DNA of 49,305 bases. Source: a virus. The notes beneath the pieces are model-generated. The model was not told where the DNA came from. It made no database searches and worked only from the letters and a program-made list of their open reading frames with translations. Location: positions 1 through 49,305 of the IMG/VR virus record IMGVR_UViG_3300025120_000094. The stretch is one strand, 5' to 3'. The position numbers were made by a program, and so were the translations under genes. The first letter of the stretch is position 1. The number at the start of each line of letters is the position of its first letter. This document shows positions 1 to 5,477 of the stretch, in pieces.

Positions 1-1
1 A

Positions 2-433
2 TATCTTAAGAAGATGAAACAAAATAATAAAGAAGTTTGGAATAAAATTCTAACAGATATGGGTTCAGTGCAAGATATTGATTTTCTTGATGAATGGGGA
101 TTTGTTGATGGTAAATTAAAGTTTATTCCAGAATTACCTGAAGATTTTGACCTTAATGAAGTTATTAAGTTTAAAGATGTGTTTAAAACATTTAAAGAGA
201 TAAATCAATTAGATTTAATTAAACAAGCTGGACTAAGACAACAATATATTGACCAGTCGGTTTCTTTAAATGTTGCATTCCCAACTCAAGCAACTCCAAA
301 ATGGATTAATCAAGTCCACATGGAAGCATGGAAGTTAGGTATTAAAACTCTTTACTACATGAGAACTGAAAGTGTATTAAGAGGTGATATAGCTCAAGCG
401 GCAATGATTGACTGTGAAGCTTGTGACGGATAA
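2..433 (+). CDS. nrdA: Ribonucleoside-diphosphate reductase large subunit, C-terminal part (5' partial)
   Basis: This is the C-terminal end of a class I ribonucleotide reductase alpha subunit, which reduces ribonucleotides to deoxyribonucleotides for phage DNA synthesis. The reading frame is open to the window edge, so the Met at position 14 is internal and about 140 residues remain of a protein that is normally 600-800 aa. Recognisable family signatures are the GSVQDIDFL segment, the RQQYIDQSVSLN segment, and HMEAWKLGIKTLYYMRT near the end of the barrel. The protein ends CEACDG, a Cys-x-x-Cys pair matching the C-terminal redox cysteines that re-reduce the active site. A strong terminator follows, closing the upstream operon. 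The identification is firm; the exact subclass cannot be judged from the fragment. Confidence 0.9.
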   Translation, partial: YLKKMKQNNKEVWNKILTDMGSVQDIDFLDEWGFVDGKLKFIPELPEDFDLNEVIKFKDVFKTFKEINQLDLIKQAGLRQQYIDQSVSLNVAFPTQATPKWINQVHMEAWKLGIKTLYYMRTESVLRGDIAQAAMIDCEACDG

Positions 434-459
434 TATTAATTAATATTTACTAATTAAAA

Positions 460-489
460 GGGAAACTAAAAAAGTTTCTCTTTTTTTTT
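460..489 (+). terminator. Rho-independent terminator after nrdA
   Basis: An 8-bp stem (GGGAAACT with AGTTTCTC, one G-T wobble) closes a 5-nt A loop at 468-472 and is followed directly by nine T residues (481-489). It separates the reductase transcript from the nuclease/CRISPR unit downstream. Confidence 0.85.
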
Positions 490-498
490 ACATTTATG

Positions 499-529
499 TT
501 GTGTAATTAAAAAAAAAGATATATATTTG
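499..529 (+). promoter_or_regulatory. Bacteroidota-type promoter, TTG-N20-TATATTTG
   Basis: TTG at 499-501 and TATATTTG at 522-529 are separated by exactly 20 nt. TATATTTG fits the Bacteroidota -7 consensus TAnnTTTG. The same arrangement occurs at 30785-30815, 32405-32435 and, with a final A, 39669-39699. The start codon at 534 is only 4 nt beyond the element, so the transcript may be nearly leaderless. Confidence 0.7.
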
Positions 530-533
530 AATA

Positions 534-1829
534 ATGAAAACAACGATAGTTACAAGAAAGATAGAATTTTATGTTAACGAGTCTGATAAAGATTTAAAAA
601 AACAATTTTATCAAACACTTAGAGACTTTTCGTATTACACCTTTAAACACGCCAATGAGTTAGTTGACACTAACAGAATGGTTGATGTAATTAAAAGAGG
701 TTTTGGTAATTCTAAGAATGAAATTACATCCGAAGAAATGACTGAACAATTATCTGGTATGTTTGGTTGTAAACCAGTTAGCGTACCATACAAGTTTTCA
801 AATCAAGAGTTTAGAGATAAACTACCATCAAATATAAGAGTTGCTCTATCAGCAACTATAAACGCTCTATACGCTAAAGATAGAAGTGATGTAGCCAGGG
901 GTAATCGTACTATTAGGTCATACAAAAATGGTATGCCAGTACCATTTACTAAAACCTCTATAAGACAATTTAAGTTTGATGTAGAAAGAAAAAACTTTAC
1001 CTTTATATTTAACGGTATACCACTAATTACTAGACTTGGAAGAGACAGAAGTAATAATAAATCAATATTAGAATCAATCATAGAAGGTAAGTATCAATTA
1101 TGTGATTCTTCTTTTCAAATTAAAGATGGTAAATTTTTCTTACTATTAGTGCACAAAGTACCAGTTGAAAAGTATAAGTTAAATGAAAAAAGAGTGTTAG
1201 GTATTGATTTAGGTATTAACGTACCATTATATGGTGCTATAAATGATAAGAAAGATAGAATTGCATTAGGTGATAGAGACTCTTTCTTAAACCAAAGACT
1301 TAAATTTCAAAAAAGAAAAAGACAACTACAGAGAGACTTAAAATTAACCAAGGGTGGTAAAGGTAGAGGTAAAAAATTAAAAGCATTAGAAAGTCTTTCA
1401 ACAAAAGAAAGAAACTTTGCTAAAAATTATAACCATAATTTATCTAGAGAAGTAATTAATTTTGCTTTAAAACATAAATGTGGTATTATTAACTTAGAGG
1501 ATTTATCTGGGTTTAAAAAAAATACTAACGACTTTATACTTAGAAACTGGTCATTCTATGAGTTACAAACAATGATTGAGCAGAAAGCTAAGAAAGTTGG
1601 TATTACAGTAAATAAAGTTAAAGCTAAATATACTAGTCAGAGATGTAACAACTGTGGATACATTGATAAAGAAAGTAGAAAATCACAAAGTGAGTTTGAA
1701 TGTACCTCATGTGGTCACGAAGAATCTGCTGACTATAATGCAGCTAAAAACATAAGCATGGCTCATACAAAAGAATTCCAAAAGGAAATTGAGAAACATG
1801 CTAGTTCTTTGAAATTATGTGAAGCGTAA
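534..1829 (+). CDS. TnpB/Cas12f-like RNA-guided RuvC nuclease
   Basis: A 431-aa protein of the TnpB/type V Cas effector family, expected to be an RNA-guided DNA endonuclease. The split RuvC site is complete: GIDLGINVPL with D225 (RuvC-I), IINLEDL with E322 (RuvC-II) and SADYNAAKNI with D400 (RuvC-III). A four-Cys zinc ribbon (C371, C374, C390, C393) lies just before RuvC-III, as in TnpB and Cas12f. A basic segment around residues 250-285 lies between RuvC-I and II, and the first ~215 residues would form the WED/REC-like lobe. The size matches TnpB (~400 aa) and the smallest Cas12f, and is far below Cas12a or CasPhi. It has its own promoter, and a folded RNA and a CRISPR array follow on the same strand, so it is probably the array's effector. 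No tnpA, cas1, cas2 or cas4 is nearby. Family assignment is firm; calling it Cas12f-like rather than plain TnpB is inference from the array. Confidence 0.88.
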   Translation: MKTTIVTRKIEFYVNESDKDLKKQFYQTLRDFSYYTFKHANELVDTNRMVDVIKRGFGNSKNEITSEEMTEQLSGMFGCKPVSVPYKFSNQEFRDKLPSNIRVALSATINALYAKDRSDVARGNRTIRSYKNGMPVPFTKTSIRQFKFDVERKNFTFIFNGIPLITRLGRDRSNNKSILESIIEGKYQLCDSSFQIKDGKFFLLLVHKVPVEKYKLNEKRVLGIDLGINVPLYGAINDKKDRIALGDRDSFLNQRLKFQKRKRQLQRDLKLTKGGKGRGKKLKALESLSTKERNFAKNYNHNLSREVINFALKHKCGIINLEDLSGFKKNTNDFILRNWSFYELQTMIEQKAKKVGITVNKVKAKYTSQRCNNCGYIDKESRKSQSEFECTSCGHEESADYNAAKNISMAHTKEFQKEIEKHASSLKLCEA

Positions 1830-1895
1830 ACCGCTTCGGGCTGGTTGTACAGCCTTAGATTGAGGCTATTAAACCACTTAGTGGTGGGATTGGGA
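1821..1895 (+). ncRNA. Candidate omega-RNA/tracrRNA-like structured RNA
   Basis: Three compact hairpins sit at the end of the nuclease gene. GAAGCG/CGCTTC (1821-1826 with 1832-1837) contains the stop codon in its loop. GGCTG/CAGCC (1839-1843 with 1850-1854) has a 6-nt loop. ACCAC/GTGGT (1873-1877 with 1881-1885) has a TTA loop. AGCCT (1851-1855) can instead pair with AGGCT (1863-1867), which competes with the second hairpin. Guide scaffolds of TnpB (omega-RNA) overlap the 3' end of tnpB in this way, and the Cas12f tracrRNA has, as I recall it, a similar GGCUG-type hairpin; neither was compared computationally. The local G+C is visibly higher than in the flanks, as expected for a selected structure. 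Confidence 0.6.
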
Positions 1896-2011
1896 TAAAC
1901 ACATCGTGATAAATGACCCCAAAAACCAATAATAGCACTCGATAAATACCATTTTTTATACCCATTTTTGGGTGTAAGATGTTAGCAAATAGAGGTTTAC
2001 ACAATAATAGG
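1896..2011 (+). other. Leader-side stretch before the CRISPR array
   Basis: This 116-bp AT-rich stretch joins the structured RNA to the first repeat and has no open frame. It contains one clear hairpin, TATACCCA/TGGGTGTA with a TTTT loop (1957-1976, one wobble), not followed by a T run. ATACCAT at 1946-1952 is complementary to ATGGTAT in the repeat and is the only anti-repeat-like match I found. Several repeats carry substitutions there, so it is weak. I see no good TAnnTTTG promoter, so the array is probably read from the promoter at 499-529. Confidence 0.4.
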
Positions 2012-2689
2012 CTGTTAATGTCTATATTTTGTATGGTATATACAACATAAACTGCGATGCATGTATCACTTCGGTGTTGTTAATACTTATATTTTGTATG
2101 GTATATACAACGCGGTAATCTATTATACAATTTGATAAATTGCTGTTAATACCTATATTTTGTATGGTATATACAACGAAAACAAGTGAGATTGGCTGTT
2201 AATGTCTATATTTTGTATGGTATATACAACAATATGTCGTAATTACACAGAGTTCAAACTGCTGTTAATACCTATATTTTGTATGGTATATACAACGAGT
2301 AAAAGAGAGATTATTAACAGAATTAGTTGTTAATACCTATATTTTGTATAGTATATACAACATAGAGGCTTATGACCGAGAATTTTTGAATGTTGTTAAT
2401 ACTTATATTTTGTATGGCATATACAACTCGGTAATCTATTATACAATTTTATAAATTGCTGTTAATACCTATATTTTGTATGGCATATACAACAGGCAAT
2501 CATGAATATGTAAGGCAATAGGCTGTTAATGTCTATATTTTGTATGGTATATACAACTAAATATAAGTTCCAGATACCAAATCAGCAGCTGTTAATGTCT
2601 ATATTTTGTATGGTATATACAACCCATAAGGCTCCAGAGTTCGAGGAGCAATTGCTGTTAATACCTACATATTGAATGGTATATACAAC
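2012..2689 (+). CRISPR. CRISPR array, 11 repeats of 35 bp and 10 spacers
   Basis: Repeats lie at 2012-2046, 2077-2111, 2143-2177, 2196-2230, 2262-2296, 2327-2361, 2393-2427, 2459-2493, 2523-2557, 2589-2623 and 2655-2689. Spacers are 30, 31, 18, 31, 30, 31, 31, 29, 31 and 31 nt. The repeat starts with CTGTTAAT or TTGTTAAT, varies at positions 9-11 (GTC, ACT or ACC), continues TATATTTTGTAT and ends ATATACAAC. TTGTAT (18-23) pairs with ATACAA (29-34) around a 5-nt loop, giving a hairpin that ends one base before the spacer, as in type V crRNA handles read on the + strand. The last repeat is degenerate (ACATATTGAATGG in its middle), marking the far end. The nuclease and structured RNA lie on the leader side. 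No adaptation genes are present. Confidence 0.95.
2112..2142 (+). repeat. Spacer 2, near-duplicate of spacer 7 (2428-2458)
   Basis: Spacers 2 and 7 are both 31 nt and differ at only two positions: the first base (G or T) and one base near position 23 (G or T). Both contain CAATTT and AAATTG as an inverted repeat around a 3-nt loop (GAT or TAT); the second difference lies in that loop. The flanking repeats also correspond, ACT type before and ACC type after. Confidence 0.9.
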
Positions 2690-2751
2690 GTCTTGAATAT
2701 TCGATTCTCTACAAACTAATTAAAATTCTAAAACAAACACTTTAATATATT

Positions 2752-2783
2752 AAGGTCTGATATCACATCAGACCTTTTTTTTT
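2752..2783 (+). terminator. Rho-independent terminator after the CRISPR array
   Basis: A perfect 10-bp stem, AAGGTCTGAT with ATCAGACCTT, closes a 5-nt loop (2762-2766) and runs into a T tract (2775-2783). With the terminator at 460-489 it brackets the nuclease-CRISPR unit and separates it from the baseplate genes. Confidence 0.92.
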
Positions 2784-2813
2784 GTATTTACATTTCAAAA
2801 ACATACCCTATAT

Positions 2814-2830
2814 ATATTTATAATAAAGAA
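2814..2830 (+). promoter_or_regulatory. Recurrent motif ATATTTATAATAAAGAA (candidate late promoter)
   Basis: This 17-mer lies 8 nt before the gp25-like gene. It recurs exactly at 13586-13602, with one mismatch at 17656-17672 and 32388-32404 (reverse strand), and in relaxed form at 44915-44932. All copies point toward a start codon 2-14 nt away. It contains TATAAT but has no TTG 20 nt upstream. Confidence 0.5.
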
Positions 2831-2838
2831 AATGTATT

Positions 2839-3228
2839 ATGGCTGGTAATGGTAAGTTTATAAATATTGAGTTTCCGTTTAAGGATGGAAAAATTGGACA
2901 ATTCCTTAATTTAACTAATGAAGATAGTTCAGCTATCAAATCAGACCTAATGCATTTATTATTAACCAGAAAGGGGGAAAGACTTTACTTACCTGACTTT
3001 GGTACTGACCTATTAAAATATATCTTTGAATTTAATGATGGGTCTACTAGAGGTGATATTAGTAGAGAGTTAAATGATGTCGTTAAAAAATACATACCTA
3101 ATCTTATAATAAATAGTGTTGATGTTACAGAAAGTGAACAAAGTGAATACGCTGTTGTTGTTAGAATAGACTACACCGTAACCGAAGACACATTCGAAGA
3201 AAAAGACTTTATATTACTTCAAATTTAA
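2839..3228 (+). CDS. Baseplate wedge protein, T4 gp25-like
   Basis: A 129-aa protein of the GPW/gp25 family, a small component of contractile-tail baseplates that joins the wedge to the hub and nucleates sheath assembly. Family features are the SAIKSDLMHLLLTRKGERLYL-type segment with the conserved TRKGER, then the PDFGTDLLKYIFEF segment and a C-terminal beta portion around VVVRIDYTV. The length is typical of the family (~120-140 aa). It opens the structural cluster just after the CRISPR terminator, behind a candidate late promoter. The gp6-like gene follows 12 nt later, the pairing seen in many contractile phages and related injection systems. The start was chosen at the first ATG after the motif. 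Confidence 0.92.
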   Translation: MAGNGKFINIEFPFKDGKIGQFLNLTNEDSSAIKSDLMHLLLTRKGERLYLPDFGTDLLKYIFEFNDGSTRGDISRELNDVVKKYIPNLIINSVDVTESEQSEYAVVVRIDYTVTEDTFEEKDFILLQI

Positions 3229-3240
3229 ATTTAAAAAACC

Positions 3241-5058
3241 ATGGCAAAAAAAATAAATTACTATAGTCGAAACTTCGCAGATGTTAGACAAGAACTTATA
3301 GGCTTTGTAAAACAATACTACCCAGATATATTTAATGATTTTAATGATGCGTCTGTAGGTATGATGTTATTGGAGTTAAATGCTGCAGTAGGTGATATGC
3401 TTTCTTTTCAAACAGACAGAATGTTTCAAGAGACTCAAATTGATTTTGCACAAGAAAGAAGTTCAATACTTTCAATGGCAAGAACATTTGGACTAAAGGT
3501 TCCTGGAAACAGACCATCTATGACTATTGCTGATTTTTCGGTTATAGTACCAGTACTTGGGGACACATTTGATGTTTCATACGCACCAATTGTAAAAAGA
3601 GGTGCTCAAATAAGTGGTGCTGGTAAAGTTTTTGAAACTACAGATGAAATGGATTTTTCATCCCCATTTACAACAGGAGGGTTGCCAAATAGAACAACAA
3701 TCCCAAATTTTGATAATAACGGAAATACAGTAAGTTATACAATAACCAAAAGAGAGATAGTTACTAACGGTGTCACAAAAATATTTAAGAGAGTTCTTAA
3801 CGATGGAGATGTTAAACCATTTCTTGAAATAATTCTACCAGATGATAACGTACTTTCAGTAAACTCAGTAGTAACACTTGAAGGAACTAACTACGTTACA
3901 AGCCCATCAATAGATACATTTTACAATCAAGACCTTAGATGGTACGAAGTAAACGCTTTAGCTGACGACATAGTATTTATCCCAGACGACACAATAGTCA
4001 GTGATAGCTCAACAGTCAAACCTGGTAAATTTAAAAGAGTTGACCAAAGGTTTATAAAGGAATATACTGATAACGGATTTACTAAACTTATTTTTGGTGG
4101 TGGTACACAAGATATAAGTGCATTATGTGAATTTGACGTAGATAAATCACTTGTAAATAGAATAGGTGATTTTATTAATAACTTGTCATTAGGTATCACA
4201 GTTAGTGCAAATAAGACAATGTTTGTATCTTATAGAGTAGGTGGAGGAGCTAATACTAATATAGGTCCAAATACACTTACATCATTAGGTAATATTGATT
4301 TATTTGTAAATGGGTCAAACAGTAGTATTAATCAGTCAGTAAGAGACTCACTTACGGTTAATAATCCATTACCAGCACTAGGCGGTAAAGACGAGCCATC
4401 AGTAGAAGAATTAAGAAATTTAGTGCGATATAATTATTCATCACAAGAAAGATGCGTTACACTAGAAGACTACAAGGTAAGAATAGGACTTATGCCTGGT
4501 GAGTTTGGAGTGCCATTTAGAAATAACATAATAGAAGTCCAAAATAAAATTAGAGTATATACACTAACATTAGACCCTTCAGGTGCTTTAAGTACTAACT
4601 CCACTACCACCCTAAAAAACAATATAACAACATACTTATCAAATTACAGAATGTTAAATGACTATGTTGAAGTATCAAATGGTAAAGTATTTAATTTAGG
4701 GTTTGAAGTTGATTTATTTGTAGATAAACAGTTTTCACAATCCGAAATTGTAGGACAAGTTATAAGTACCATAACTGATTACTTTGACATTAACAAATGG
4801 GATATGGGTGATAATATATATGTATCTCAGTTAATTGAACAAATAAATAACGTAGCTGGTGTATTAAACATTGTAGATTTAAGAATATTTAATAAAGTAG
4901 GTGAGGGTAGATATTCTTCAAATGAAGTTTCACAACCTTATATTGATGATGAAACTAGACAAATAGACTTACTGGGTGAATATACATTATTTGGTGACCC
5001 TATAGGTATGTTTGAAATTAAAACACCATCTAGTGATATTAGAGTTAGAGTAAAATAA
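3241..5058 (+). CDS. Baseplate wedge protein, T4 gp6/baseplate J-like
   Basis: A 605-aa protein of the gp6/gpJ family that forms the inner ring of the baseplate wedges. The N-terminal segment with DFNDASVGMMLLELNAAVGD and the following MFQETQIDFAQERSS segment is the usual hallmark, followed by GLKVPGNRPS. The middle holds beta-rich inserts. Around residues 380-420 an ARNLVRYNYSSQERCVTLEDY-like stretch (here ELRNLVRYNYSSQ and TLEDYKVRIG) matches the conserved core in which successive subunits pack. It lies directly downstream of the gp25-like gene and the two probably share a transcript. Identity as a baseplate J/gp6 protein is confident. Residues 90-330 look lineage-specific. Confidence 0.9.
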   Translation: MAKKINYYSRNFADVRQELIGFVKQYYPDIFNDFNDASVGMMLLELNAAVGDMLSFQTDRMFQETQIDFAQERSSILSMARTFGLKVPGNRPSMTIADFSVIVPVLGDTFDVSYAPIVKRGAQISGAGKVFETTDEMDFSSPFTTGGLPNRTTIPNFDNNGNTVSYTITKREIVTNGVTKIFKRVLNDGDVKPFLEIILPDDNVLSVNSVVTLEGTNYVTSPSIDTFYNQDLRWYEVNALADDIVFIPDDTIVSDSSTVKPGKFKRVDQRFIKEYTDNGFTKLIFGGGTQDISALCEFDVDKSLVNRIGDFINNLSLGITVSANKTMFVSYRVGGGANTNIGPNTLTSLGNIDLFVNGSNSSINQSVRDSLTVNNPLPALGGKDEPSVEELRNLVRYNYSSQERCVTLEDYKVRIGLMPGEFGVPFRNNIIEVQNKIRVYTLTLDPSGALSTNSTTTLKNNITTYLSNYRMLNDYVEVSNGKVFNLGFEVDLFVDKQFSQSEIVGQVISTITDYFDINKWDMGDNIYVSQLIEQINNVAGVLNIVDLRIFNKVGEGRYSSNEVSQPYIDDETRQIDLLGEYTLFGDPIGMFEIKTPSSDIRVRVK

Positions 5059-5127
5059 TATAAGGTAAACAAGTATTCACTTTTCAACTAAAAAAACTAT
5101 ATTAACGCTATAAATAAATATTTAATT

Positions 5128-5466
5128 ATGGGATGCAATTGTAAAAATAAATTAACACCAGAAGAAGTAGAAAGTAATAGCAATAACTCAATACCTATTA
5201 AAATAATAATAACGATATCTAAAATATTTATTTTTATTGTCGCTTCTATTATAGGCTCATTACTTGCAACTCCATTTACAATCGTTTTAATATTTAAAAC
5301 AGTTTTTAATGGTAGTGCTAGTGTTAATATAAATAATCTTTTAATGAAGATTTCAAAATATCATAAAGACAGAAAAGAAAAGAAAGAAGACGAGGAAGAT
5401 GAAGAATATGAAATTGAAGAATATGAAACTGAAGAAGATTTAATCTTATTAAATGAGGAAAAATGA
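5128..5466 (+). CDS. Small membrane protein with acidic tail
   Basis: I do not recognise a family. The 112-aa protein begins MGCNCKNK, then has one or two hydrophobic segments (about residues 23-58, IKIIITISKIFIFIVASIIG and LLATPFTIVLIFKTVF). The C-terminal third is highly charged, with a Lys-rich stretch and then a run of Glu and Asp. There is no signal peptidase II lipobox. It lies between the gp6-like gene and the giant baseplate protein and ends 11 nt before the latter. TATAAATA occurs 12 nt before its start. It could be a membrane-associated assembly factor or a virion protein; the next protein also has a long hydrophobic stretch, so the two might interact, which is conjecture. Confidence 0.7.
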   Translation: MGCNCKNKLTPEEVESNSNNSIPIKIIITISKIFIFIVASIIGSLLATPFTIVLIFKTVFNGSASVNINNLLMKISKYHKDRKEKKEDEEDEEYEIEEYETEEDLILLNEEK

Positions 5467-5477
5467 TATAAAAAATA

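Noticed and set aside
534-1829. An ordinary IS200/IS605 insertion carrying only tnpB
   Set aside because: No tnpA or recognisable transposon ends were seen, the unit has its own promoter and terminator, and a genuine array with ten spacers follows; a transposon origin is still likely for the gene itself.
1946-1952. ATACCAT as a tracrRNA anti-repeat
   Set aside because: Only 7 nt pair with the repeat, and repeats 6, 7 and 8 carry substitutions in the paired segment without compensation, so it is not supported as more than a weak candidate.
2012-2689. A host-type promoter (TATATTTTG) inside every repeat
   Set aside because: The repeat has one T too many to fit TAnnTTTG, and no TTG occurs at the right distance; transcription from the upstream promoter is simpler.
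5109-5116. TATAAATA, the T4 late promoter core, before the 112-aa gene
   Set aside because: A single 8-bp AT-only match in AT-rich DNA; other late genes use a different motif, so I do not call it a promoter.
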